The notes beneath the pieces are model-generated. The model was not told where the DNA came from. It saw only the letters and a list, made by a program, of their open reading frames with translations, and searched no databases. Positions 55,595 to 64,000 of a stretch of DNA of 64,000 nt are shown one piece after another. Location: NCBI RefSeq assembly GCF_011799805.1, contig NZ_WXUB01000002.1, forward strand, positions 558,001 through 622,000, given 5' to 3'. The stretch is from Maribellus sediminis (GTDB taxonomy: Bacteria; Bacteroidota; Bacteroidia; Bacteroidales; Prolixibacteraceae). How positions within the stretch are numbered: the stretch's first letter is position 1; every line of letters begins with the position of its first letter. The position numbers were made by a program, and so were the translations under genes.

Positions 55595-55834
55595 TATATT
55601 CTCTAATTAAATTGACAAAAGAGTTCTAAATCTCATTAGACATTGTTTTACTCACCTTAAATATCGACCTCTACTAAGGCCACGAGTAAAATGTTAAAAG
55701 GAAATAATGAAAGACAGAATGTCTGAAAATGTTTCTACTCATAAGATCTAAGTTTTAGTGTTTAAAATTGAATTTATACCTATAATTAATATTAGCTTGT
55801 AAGTTGACACAAGGCTAACTCACGAAAAACCTGC

Positions 55835-56038
55835 CTAAGGATATCCGGGCATCTGGTTATGTGTGCCAGATTGAATTACTATAAATTTGTACCTGAGATC
55901 ATAAAAAAACATAGCAGCATTTACGGCTGCAAAATGCCGCAAACCTGTACGAATTTTCATTAAGGTGGAAGGGATTAAGTTGTCGCCCGAAATATATACG
56001 GTGCGAACTAATTTATTCCTAAGCGTCTCCAACTTCAT
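55835..56038 (-). CDS. Possible small gene with a strong ribosome site, unknown
   Basis: 67 residues (MKLETLRNKLVRTVYISGD..., ending near HNQMPGYP), with GGAGG five bases before the ATG at 56038, unusually strong for this phylum. No domain, signal peptide or family is recognisable. It lies in the 740-base gap 55595-56334 between the regulator and the first susC gene, in the same direction as both. It might be a real small protein, a decayed gene, or chance; the rest of the gap is AT-rich and should hold the susC promoter, which I could not place. Confidence 0.3.
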   Translation of the reverse strand: MKLETLRNKLVRTVYISGDNLIPSTLMKIRTGLRHFAAVNAAMFFYDLRYKFIVIQSGTHNQMPGYP

Positions 56039-56334
56039 TTAGTCCTCCATTTAGGCGTTTAGTTTATTGGCTTCTGCGCGTCCGCTATAACTACGCACAG
56101 CATTTCAAAAATATTATTGCTACTGTGGGGAGGTATTAAATATTAGATATTTGATTTGTGATTTGAGATAAATCACCTTTAAACCAACCTACACTCCTTG
56201 CCTACAGGCGTTTTCGGAATAATAGATTCTTAAGACACACTTCTTTTATCTACTCAAATTCATAGCTTATTGAGCAATTTCAAACCTAAAAAGCTAAATT
56301 TTGAATACCCTCTGTATGGAAAAGAGCTAAAAGA

Positions 56335-59300
56335 TTATTTTTCGAATACCTGTGTGGGCGACTTACCGTAGTGTTTTCGGAAAACCGTGCTGTAATAACC
56401 AACGCTGGCAAAACCGCACAATTCGCTAATCTCGGTTATGGTATGTTTCTGTTCTTTTAACAGGGTAAGTGAATGTTCCAATCTGAAAATTTTAATAAAC
56501 TCGGTTGGAGACTGATCGGTTAGCGACTTTACTTTTTTATAAAGCAAGGATGGACTAACGTGCATTGCAGCTGCAAAATCGTTTTTTGAAAACTGAGGAT
56601 TAGCCAAATTTGCACGTACCGTTTCAACCATTTTTTTCAGAAACTTGTCGTTCAGTTCGTTATCAAGAATAACTTCCTGCTCGTCGTCGAGTTTTATTAT
56701 CCTAACTGCCTTGTCTCTGATGGTTTCGCGGTTCCTAATCAGTGTTTTAATCCGTTGCTGTAATAAGGTAACATCAAAGGGTTTGGTAAGATAATCGTCG
56801 GCCCCCATTCCCAGCCCTTGCAGCTGCTGGGCTTTACCGGCCAAAGCGGTTAAAAGAATTATGGGAATATGAGAGGTTTCATAGGTTGATTTGATTTTCT
56901 TGCAGAGCTCGAAACCATCCATTTTTGGCATCATGATATCTGACACCACTAAATCGGGCGAATTTTTCTGAATTATTTTCCAGGCCTCCTCGCCGTCCTC
57001 GGCCAGGTATACAATAAATTGCTTTTGCATGGCCGAATTCAGGAATTCCCGAAGGTATTCGTGATCTTCAACAATTAAAACTTTCATTTTATTGTTACCT
57101 GAATCAGCTTCCTTGTTGATCGTTGATCCTACATTTGCAAGCGTGTACATGTCTTTCATGGACTGGTCAGCCGTTTTCGATTCGCGGGTAGCGTCATTTT
57201 TCTCGCTGTAAGGAATTGTAACCTGAAAGGTTGATCCCATTTTCTTCTGACTGACACAGGTTATTTTTCCACCATGCATCGACACATAATTCTTTACCAG
57301 CAAAAGCCCTATTCCGGATCCAACGATTTTTGTGTTAATCGCATTTTCTCCTCTGTAATATTCTCTAAACAACAGCTTTTGTGCTTTCTTACTTATACCA
57401 ATTCCAGTGTCCTGAACTTCCAGTGTCCACCTGCTTGGAATACAACGTAAAGTGATGTTCACCATCGAATTAGGAAAAGAGTATTTAATGGCATTCGATA
57501 TCAGGTTATCAATTACCTTATCGATCATCCGCTCGTCGACCGACGTTTGGTAATGCTCGCAGTTGGCATTAAATACCAATTCTATATTATTTCGTTTTGC
57601 CAACGATTCGAACATCATCACCCTGTTTTCGATCACTTTAATGATGTCAACCGATTTAAAGGCCACTTTTTCCTTTCCAACGTCAACTTTCTGGAAATCC
57701 ATCAGTTGAGTAACTACTTTCGACAAGCGTTGAACCTGGTCGGTTGCAAGGTGAAGGTAATTCAATCCGTCGTTCGATAAATTTTCTTCTTTGTTGAGTT
57801 CTTCAATAGGTCCGGTAATCAGCGTGAGCGAAGTACGTATATCGTGTGCCGTATTCGCAAAAAACCTGATTTTTTCTTCTGAATGCTGCGTTTTAAGCCT
57901 GTCGATGTAAAAGAAGAAGCCAAAAATAATTATACCGGCAACAAATAAAGTTGCTACCAATTTAAACCACAAGCGTTCCCAAAACGGCGGCACAATTCGG
58001 ATATTAATGATACGTTCGGAAATGATTTTGGTGAGCGAATTATCGAACATCCTGATTTTTAAAGTAAAATCGCCGGACGACAGGTTGGAATACGATAATA
58101 TCCTGTTGTTAGCCGGCTTGCTCCAATCCATATCCATCTCCTCAATCATCCACGAAAATTTGGCTCCCGGAGACTGCAATCCAATCGGAATTAACTCCAA
58201 ACTAAGCGTATTCTGGAAATACCTGAGCGAAATTTCATCCAGCTTATTTATAGGTACCGATGGCGCGAGGTTTTCGATATCGCGAATTGACCGGCCCGAA
58301 ACCGAGATATCCTGAATGTAAATTTGTCCCTGCTCCTGCGTCGACTTCAGGTCTTCGGGGTTAAACATCAATGCACCCACATTCGATCCAAGAATCAGGT
58401 TTCCGTTTGAAAGCAGGTAATGCGCGTCCTGATTAAAAGATACATTATTGAGGTACAATAGCGAATTAAAGGTAAGAATCGTCATATCGCTTTCATCCAG
58501 GCGGCACAATCCAAGTTCGGTTCCAATCCATAAGTAACCGTTGGCGTAAATAATGCTGTTCACAAAATTGCTGGGCAGCCCTGAATCAACGGTGAAACGT
58601 TCCACTGTTTTATTCCGGATATCGTAACGAATTATTCCGTCACCATTAGTAGCCATCCATATAACATCGTCATCCTTTAGAAGAATATCGTACACAACAA
58701 AGCCTTCTACCATAACTTCATGCGTTCCTGTATTTTTATCGAACAGCAACAAACCGTAGGTCGTTCCCATTAGCAGTTTATCGGGCCCGAATTCTTCAAT
58801 GATGTATATGGTATAGTTATCGTATGAATTATACGTATCGTTTTTGGTGTTATACCGGATCAGGTCGCCACGAACACCGCCAATCCAAACAGTTCCCTGG
58901 CTGTCTTCGGTAATATTAAAAATAAAATCACCTTCGAAATTTCCTTTTGTTTGCTCATAATTTAAATGTTTGAGCTCAGTTCCCGTATTACCATCAAGAA
59001 TATAAACTCCGGAAGAATAAGTACCGGCCCATATTCTTCCTTTCGAATCCTCGTAAAGCGTAAGAAATACCTGGGCATTCTGCTCCATGTTGTGGTAGAA
59101 AGAGTTCCATGTGTTAGTTCTGACATTCCAGCGGCTGATACCATTATTGGTGGCAAACCACAGGTTTCCGTTGCGGTCTTCCAAAACACTGTTAACATCG
59201 TTGTTTACGAGCGAATTTCTATTATTAACAATATGTGAAATCTTGGTAACCGCTGAACTGCTCGCCTGATCGAAAAAAGAAACTCCTCCGCTGTAGGTAC

Positions 59301-60255
59301 AAATCCAGACCCTGCTATTCCGGTCGCAAAAAATGTCGTAAACACCGTTTCCTCTCAGTGAGTTCTGGTTGTCCGAATCTTCCTTGTATATTGAAATTAT
59401 TTTTTGCGTTTCCTTATCAATTTCCCAAACTCCCTGCCCGTCAATACCAATAAGCAAAGCTGTCCCTGAAATGGGTTCAATGGCCTGAATAGGTTGCCCG
59501 GGGATTTTTTCGATGGTCTTTAGCTGAAGTTCTCCGTTTTTAAAATTTAAGTAATACAATCCGTCACTGAGTGTTCCCAGCCAAAGTGAGTTTTCTTTAC
59601 GATCGTATTCCATATACGAAATGTAGAATTGCTTGTCTTCAGGGAAACTGAAATATTCTTCTGAAACAAGTGTTTCGGTATTAAAAATTTGAATGGAACC
59701 GTCGATGGCACAAAAAAAACGATGGTCATCCAACCACTCAATGAATTGAACCTGTTCGTTGGGGAAATAAATTTTGAATTCTTTATTATTGTTATAACTC
59801 AGCAGACCAAAGCTTGAAGCTTCCCAAAAAGTGTTTGACGCATCAACCAGCATGCGTTCTACGGTAATGTGAGTATCTTCAAGGTATTTAGTAACATTGG
59901 TTACGATCTCAAACTTATCCTGAATGGTGTTGTATTTAAAAATCTGTCCATTGTTAGTATAAGCATAAAGGGTTTTATTCATGTATTCCAAACGAACCGT
60001 AATAATATCCTCCGACTCATACGGAACCTGGTAAACACGAATATCATCATGCGTGTACCGAAGTATTCCCATTTTCGACGATATCCAAATAAATCCGTTG
60101 TCGTCTTCACAAACCTGGTTGGTTTCCCGCATCGAAATGCCATACTCCTCATTCAGGTTATAGAACTGAACGTTCTTTTCGTTTTGGGCTGCAGCCTGCA
60201 AAAATATCAGCAACACCAGCTGCAGAGTATATATAATTTTAGTAATGGTTTGCAT
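56335..60255 (-). CDS. Hybrid two-component system regulator (HTCS) of the xylan locus
   Basis: 1306 residues in one chain: signal peptide (to about 23), a periplasmic two-bladed propeller sensor of reg_prop repeats (about 30-680; motifs such as NGNLWFATNNGISRW, SRVWICTYSGGVSFF), a Y_Y_Y domain (about 690-755), a membrane helix (about 766-790), HisKA with H804 (NTAHDIRTSLT), HATPase (VIDNLISNAIKYSF, GSGIGLLLVKNYV), a receiver domain with D1106 (VVSDIMMPKMDG) and an AraC-type HTH (about 1200-1306). Such proteins bind an oligosaccharide in the periplasm and switch on the nearby SusCD genes. Xylo-oligosaccharides are the expected ligand. Confidence 0.96.
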   Translation of the reverse strand: MQTITKIIYTLQLVLLIFLQAAAQNEKNVQFYNLNEEYGISMRETNQVCEDDNGFIWISSKMGILRYTHDDIRVYQVPYESEDIITVRLEYMNKTLYAYTNNGQIFKYNTIQDKFEIVTNVTKYLEDTHITVERMLVDASNTFWEASSFGLLSYNNNKEFKIYFPNEQVQFIEWLDDHRFFCAIDGSIQIFNTETLVSEEYFSFPEDKQFYISYMEYDRKENSLWLGTLSDGLYYLNFKNGELQLKTIEKIPGQPIQAIEPISGTALLIGIDGQGVWEIDKETQKIISIYKEDSDNQNSLRGNGVYDIFCDRNSRVWICTYSGGVSFFDQASSSAVTKISHIVNNRNSLVNNDVNSVLEDRNGNLWFATNNGISRWNVRTNTWNSFYHNMEQNAQVFLTLYEDSKGRIWAGTYSSGVYILDGNTGTELKHLNYEQTKGNFEGDFIFNITEDSQGTVWIGGVRGDLIRYNTKNDTYNSYDNYTIYIIEEFGPDKLLMGTTYGLLLFDKNTGTHEVMVEGFVVYDILLKDDDVIWMATNGDGIIRYDIRNKTVERFTVDSGLPSNFVNSIIYANGYLWIGTELGLCRLDESDMTILTFNSLLYLNNVSFNQDAHYLLSNGNLILGSNVGALMFNPEDLKSTQEQGQIYIQDISVSGRSIRDIENLAPSVPINKLDEISLRYFQNTLSLELIPIGLQSPGAKFSWMIEEMDMDWSKPANNRILSYSNLSSGDFTLKIRMFDNSLTKIISERIINIRIVPPFWERLWFKLVATLFVAGIIIFGFFFYIDRLKTQHSEEKIRFFANTAHDIRTSLTLITGPIEELNKEENLSNDGLNYLHLATDQVQRLSKVVTQLMDFQKVDVGKEKVAFKSVDIIKVIENRVMMFESLAKRNNIELVFNANCEHYQTSVDERMIDKVIDNLISNAIKYSFPNSMVNITLRCIPSRWTLEVQDTGIGISKKAQKLLFREYYRGENAINTKIVGSGIGLLLVKNYVSMHGGKITCVSQKKMGSTFQVTIPYSEKNDATRESKTADQSMKDMYTLANVGSTINKEADSGNNKMKVLIVEDHEYLREFLNSAMQKQFIVYLAEDGEEAWKIIQKNSPDLVVSDIMMPKMDGFELCKKIKSTYETSHIPIILLTALAGKAQQLQGLGMGADDYLTKPFDVTLLQQRIKTLIRNRETIRDKAVRIIKLDDEQEVILDNELNDKFLKKMVETVRANLANPQFSKNDFAAAMHVSPSLLYKKVKSLTDQSPTEFIKIFRLEHSLTLLKEQKHTITEISELCGFASVGYYSTVFRKHYGKSPTQVFEK

Positions 60256-60474
60256 AATCCGGTTCCTTGAGCAACAAAATAAAGCAATACAATGAAATAA
60301 AAAAACTCAGACGAATGAATTTGTACCATTCATCATTCACTCAACGTAGTAAAGAAACTGGTGCGTGAAGGGATAATCGCTTAAAAATATTTAAATCATA
60401 AAATGTTATAACCAAATTTGTAACATTTAATAATTTATCATTTGTTTATTGAGAAAAACTTAAAAACCGAAATT

Positions 60475-61170
60475 ATGCATCGAATTGTATTTCTCGCATT
60501 TGTTTTGTTGGTGGCTCATTCAGTTTCTGCCCAGTCGTTTGTAATAGGCGATATTAGTACACTTTCTGATCATATAACCTACAGAAACAGTAAAAATCCT
60601 GCTTCGATATATGATAACATAGACGGAATACCGTATTTGAAAGCCGAATTTATTCAGGGAGAAGTGCTGATAAATGACAGTCTGCGCATTGTGAATGTTC
60701 CCTTGCGTTATAACATTCTGAATGATAAAATTGAGTTTCGAAACGAAAATGACCAGGTGCTCGAACTAAATATGGAGGAACAAACCTACACATTCAGGTT
60801 TGACAAACACGTATTTGTGCCCGGCGGCTACGTGGCGGATGGCGAAAAAAAAGTGGGAATATTAGAGCAACTGGTTGAAGGCCGCCTCAGTCTCTTTAAA
60901 AAGTACTCGGCCGAGTTTAAACCTGCAACAAAAGCCATCGGTTTTCAGGACGCCGAACCCGACAGGATTGAAAGAAAGGATGAAATTTACCTGCTTGCTG
61001 AAGGACAGGGAATTCCGAAAGCGATAAAAGCCAATAAAAAGGAAATTTTTGCAGCGCTAAAACCTTTTAAATCCGACATTGAACAATTTGCAAAATCGAA
61101 GAAGTTAAATCCCCGGAAGGAAGCTGACTTTATTGAACTTGTCCGCTACTGCAACAGTGCTGAGAACTAG
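60475..61170 (+). CDS. Secreted protein of unknown function, divergent from the regulator
   Basis: 231 residues from the ATG at 60475; the longer frame needs a TTG. Signal peptide ends near HSVSAQ. The mature part reads as mixed beta strands with a dimer-like arrangement (GDISTLSDHITYRNSK; GEVLINDSLRIVNVPLRYNILNDKIEFRN in pieces; a YTFRFDKHVFVPGG strand) and a Lys-rich helical C-terminus. The N-terminal half resembles a conserved beta domain seen in secreted Bacteroidota proteins, but I cannot name it. It is the only plus-strand gene in the xylan locus and sits divergently from the regulator, so its link to xylan use is uncertain. Confidence 0.68.
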   Translation: MHRIVFLAFVLLVAHSVSAQSFVIGDISTLSDHITYRNSKNPASIYDNIDGIPYLKAEFIQGEVLINDSLRIVNVPLRYNILNDKIEFRNENDQVLELNMEEQTYTFRFDKHVFVPGGYVADGEKKVGILEQLVEGRLSLFKKYSAEFKPATKAIGFQDAEPDRIERKDEIYLLAEGQGIPKAIKANKKEIFAALKPFKSDIEQFAKSKKLNPRKEADFIELVRYCNSAEN

Positions 61171-61278
61171 TTTAAGCGTTAGTATAGGGGTGTTAACCGA
61201 ATGCAAAGCATATTTAAAACCTAATCTCCAACTCAAAGTGTGATCTTATCAATTAGCTATATATTTTGACAAATAAAA

Positions 61279-61303
61279 AAAGGAAGCCAGCAGGCTTCCT
61301 TTT
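61279..61303 (-). terminator. Rho-independent terminator after the GH51 gene
   Basis: AAAGGAAGCC (61279-61288) pairs with GGCTTCCTTT (61293-61302) around AGCA. On the minus strand it continues into a run of T. It lies about 25 bases past the GH51 stop. Confidence 0.92.
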
Positions 61304-61325
61304 GTCGTATTTAGATCTTGTTAGC

Positions 61326-62861
61326 TTATTTTAACTGAACGAGTACAACCGATTTCGATGGCAGTTCGAGCGTAAGCTTTCCATTCTTAGGTTTCGCTAC
61401 TGCAAATTCTTTCATGCTAACCAACTCTTCCTTTCCAAAATCGTTGTAGGCATTCATTTTTTGAGCGCTAATAATCTGTCCGCTTGCTTCTGAAAAATCG
61501 CTTCCGGGAATAGTAATCTCCACACTTTCGCTTTCGTTTGGATTCAGGTTACAAATTGTAACTGACACTACCCCGTCTTTGGTTGATGCCGATGCATTAA
61601 CGGTTGGTACCGACCTTCTATCCATTTTGTATTCTCCGGTTTTTACGGTGGCAGGTAACATTGTTGCCTCCTGATGAACGCTGTACATTTTAAATACGTA
61701 ATAGGTTGGTGTTAAAACCATTTCGTCATCTTTCGTTAAAATAACCGATTGCAGCACATTAATTGTTTGAGCAATGTTCGACATTTTAACACGATCGGCA
61801 TGATTATTAAAAATGTTCAGGTTAATACCAGCAACCAGGGCATCGCGCAAGGTATTTTGCTGATAAAGAAATCCCGGGTTGGTTCCGGGTTCAACATCAA
61901 ACCAGTTGCCCCATTCGTCAACAATTAATCCTATTCGTTTCTCAGGATCGTACTTGTCCATAATGGTAGAATGCTTCTGGATCAGTTCGTCCATGAACAG
62001 GGTTTTATTTAAGGTGGTAAACCATTCATTTTCATCAAAGTCGGTAGCCGAACCTTTCTTCTGCCAATTGTGGGTAATCGTATAATAGTGCAACGACAAT
62101 CCCTGCATGATGTTCCTTTTGCCCTGCATTTTTTTCATCAGCACATCGGTCCAGTTGTAATCTGAATCACTTGCGCCACAGGCAATTTTGTACCTGGCAC
62201 CACGCGCATAAGAGGCATAGTTCCGATAAACATCGGAATAATATTCAGGTGTCATTTCGCCACCGCAGCCCCAGTTTTCGTTACCTATTCCCCAATATTT
62301 TACATCCCAGGGTTCTTCGCGTCCGTTTTTCTTTCTCAAATCCGTCATCGGGCTGATGTTCGACGAAGTAACATATTCAATCCACTCCGAAGCTTCACGA
62401 ACAGTTCCTGATCCAACATTCACATTAATGTAAGGTTCTGCATTAATTAACTCACAAAAATCGAGAAACTCATGGGTTCCAAAACTGTTGTCTTCGGTAA
62501 CGCCGCCCCAGTGTACATTCACCATCGAAGGACGTTCCTGGCGAGGTCCAATTCCATCTTTCCAGTTGTATGTATCGGCAAAGCAACCTCCCGGCCAGCG
62601 CAGTAAAGGTATTTTCATATCGATAAGAGCACCGGTAACGTCATCGCGAAATCCCCGGGTATTTGGAATATCCGAGTCTTCGCCAACAAAAATCCCCCCA
62701 TAAATGCACCGTCCGAGGTGCTCGGCGAAATGGCCGTATATTTCCTTGCTGATTTTTGTTTCAGCCTGATCGGGATAAAGAGTAATTGTAGTTTGCCCGT
62801 AAATTATGCCGGTAACAAGCACTAACAAACCGGCCAGAGTTAATTTCATTTTTTTCATCAT
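61326..62861 (-). CDS. GH51 alpha-L-arabinofuranosidase, secreted
   Basis: 511 residues, signal peptide ending near GIIYGQ. GH51 signs are [31 protein letters not shown], acid/base E195 in [10 protein letters not shown] and nucleophile E316 in [10 protein letters not shown]. It should remove arabinofuranosyl side chains from arabinoxylan. The signal sequence sends it to the periplasm, whereas many GH51 enzymes are cytoplasmic. It follows the GH8 gene by 47 bases on the same strand and is closed by a strong terminator, so the two form one unit to the right of the regulator. Confidence 0.95.
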   Translation of the reverse strand: MMKKMKLTLAGLLVLVTGIIYGQTTITLYPDQAETKISKEIYGHFAEHLGRCIYGGIFVGEDSDIPNTRGFRDDVTGALIDMKIPLLRWPGGCFADTYNWKDGIGPRQERPSMVNVHWGGVTEDNSFGTHEFLDFCELINAEPYINVNVGSGTVREASEWIEYVTSSNISPMTDLRKKNGREEPWDVKYWGIGNENWGCGGEMTPEYYSDVYRNYASYARGARYKIACGASDSDYNWTDVLMKKMQGKRNIMQGLSLHYYTITHNWQKKGSATDFDENEWFTTLNKTLFMDELIQKHSTIMDKYDPEKRIGLIVDEWGNWFDVEPGTNPGFLYQQNTLRDALVAGINLNIFNNHADRVKMSNIAQTINVLQSVILTKDDEMVLTPTYYVFKMYSVHQEATMLPATVKTGEYKMDRRSVPTVNASASTKDGVVSVTICNLNPNESESVEITIPGSDFSEASGQIISAQKMNAYNDFGKEELVSMKEFAVAKPKNGKLTLELPSKSVVLVQLK

Positions 62862-62908
62862 AGTTTATTCTTTAATATTGATTGAATTCTTTTTAAGGTC
62901 CTTGCGTA

Positions 62909-64000
62909 TTATTCAGTTTGATGGGGTAAAATTGCCTGGTAATTGCCGCTTAAATGCATTAAACTAAACAGGTACATCAAGCCATCGTAATACGGATCGA
63001 AATAGCCATCTTCGTAAGGTTCCAACTTTGCATTCCAGATTTTATGCACAAAATCCAGCTCCGGATCAACATCATCAACCAGCGAAAGTGTTGCTGAAGT
63101 GGAGATTAATCCCAGCGAATGGCGTAATTTCCGGAAACCACCGGCCTGAAGTATCCATTCAGGTTTCGTACCGTCGGGATTGTACTGATCGGCAAAGTCG
63201 TTCATTCCCTGCGATCGTAAAAAGCCCTGGAATCGTCCGGCATAATCTTCCTGCCAGTTTTTGTCCTTTCCAAACCAAACATAGTCCATGGTAATGTTCA
63301 TCGGTACCCGCCACGAATCGTAACGGAACGCCGCCGGCATCCAGCGTGTTGAATGTGGAGTTCCGTCAAAATTGGCATAATCGGTGTTTAAACCGGTAAC
63401 CGGATGGCAAGCCCTGTGCAGAAATGCCCGCGCGGTATCGGCACACTCACGGTAAAACTGTTCGTGCCCGTCGTTGGCAAAATCGGCCCACACTTCTAAA
63501 AAGGCCGGAACATGGTACGAAGGATCGGTCCAGTTGTAACCCCCGCCTTCGGGAACAAAGCTGATTTGCTTGTGTTCAACATTTATAATGTGATGGATAC
63601 CACCGGTGCCGTCTTTTTTCCACATGGCATCCAGAATTCGGCGGGCCTCGGCATAGTAGTCAATTCCTGTTTCGTTTCCCCAGCGATTGGACGCAAACAA
63701 GAGAGCTGTAACATAATACAGTTCTCCATCTGAAGCCGATCCGGGAGAGTTCATCTTGCCGGTTTCCGGATTAATACTCCAGCCAAAATAGGCTTCGCGT
63801 GGCCCAGTCTGGTGCTGCGAATATTTTACCGACCAGCGCCAAATACGGTCAAAGACGTCTTTTTTATTTAACTGAACGGCCACCATCATTCCGTAAGAAA
63901 GGCCTTCGGTGCGGGCATCGTGGTTTTTAATGTCGGAAACATAGCCCATGGAATCGCCTACTTCGAAATAAATGCGATTGGGGCCTTCAAACAGATCGCT
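62909..64000 (-). CDS. GH8 xylan oligosaccharide hydrolase (Rex-like), 5' end beyond window
   Basis: At least 363 residues; the frame is open through the right edge (LFEGPNRIYFEVGDSMGYVSD), so the start is outside. GH8 signs are the acid Glu in HDARTEGLSYGMM and the base region PGSASDGELYYVTALLFA. The FEGPN/YFEVGD start and GMSYGMM-like box match reducing-end xylose-releasing exo-oligoxylanases, which trim xylo-oligosaccharides from the reducing end; a GH8 endoxylanase is the alternative. It comes before the GH51 gene on the same strand, 47 bases away. Confidence 0.9.
   Translation of the reverse strand, partial: SDLFEGPNRIYFEVGDSMGYVSDIKNHDARTEGLSYGMMVAVQLNKKDVFDRIWRWSVKYSQHQTGPREAYFGWSINPETGKMNSPGSASDGELYYVTALLFASNRWGNETGIDYYAEARRILDAMWKKDGTGGIHHIINVEHKQISFVPEGGGYNWTDPSYHVPAFLEVWADFANDGHEQFYRECADTARAFLHRACHPVTGLNTDYANFDGTPHSTRWMPAAFRYDSWRVPMNITMDYVWFGKDKNWQEDYAGRFQGFLRSQGMNDFADQYNPDGTKPEWILQAGGFRKLRHSLGLISTSATLSLVDDVDPELDFVHKIWNAKLEPYEDGYFDPYYDGLMYLFSLMHLSGNYQAILPHQTE

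Overview
The window reads as a chromosome segment of a Bacteroidota bacterium. This rests on tandem SusC/SusD pairs, a hybrid two-component regulator, lipoproteins with SPII-type N-termini, Bacteroidota-type promoter -7 elements (TAnnTTTG) and moderate GC. The xylan locus, the osmolyte genes and the tricorn-type protease would fit a marine or sediment lineage of Marinilabiliales (Prolixibacteraceae-like), but that placement is inference. I see no rRNA, insertion sequence, phage gene, integrase or CRISPR array.

Layout. 1-7.2 kb holds housekeeping genes: recG (cut by the left edge), a CDF metal transporter ending in a poly-His tail, a small lipoprotein, a D-amino-acid transaminase, an RRM protein plus cold-shock protein pair, and an elbB-tatD-tcdA run. 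7.2-11 kb is a methionine operon read leftward (divergent aspartate kinase, metY, metA) behind a leader of about 195 nt with a clear hairpin. 11.3-21.1 kb is an osmoadaptation block: a MarR regulator, a GH15 hydrolase, a fused trehalose-6-phosphate synthase/phosphatase, ablA-ablB for N6-acetyl-beta-lysine, a small Cys-rich protein, a small winged-helix protein, a sodium/solute symporter and an MscS channel. 21.1-26.9 kb holds an acyltransferase, a tricorn-type protease and two proteins I do not recognise.

26.9-32.3 kb is a compact four-gene leftward operon: GH29, a secreted endonuclease/exonuclease/phosphatase-fold protein, a beta-propeller hydrolase and a second GH29. It is followed at 32.5 kb by a perfect bidirectional terminator and the 3' third of a tRNA gene with no 5' half, which looks like an integration scar.

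32.7-64 kb is a xylan utilisation locus. A hybrid two-component regulator (56.3-60.3 kb) lies upstream of a leftward susC-susD-susC-susD-DUF1735-GH10 operon, which has the order of the known Bacteroidetes xus core. The next unit encodes a CE15 glucuronoyl esterase, a GH115 alpha-glucuronidase, a CE20-like acetylesterase, a GPH symporter and a second GH10, with a GH43 after it. On the far side of the regulator lie GH51 and GH8 genes (the latter cut by the right edge). Together these could debranch and depolymerise acetylated, methylglucuronylated, arabinosylated xylan, import oligosaccharides through SusCD and the GPH symporter, and finish them inside the cell.

The least explained parts are the two small genes inside the abl operon, the aspartate kinase lacking the usual catalytic lysine, the fucosidase/nuclease-fold operon, and the tRNA fragment.
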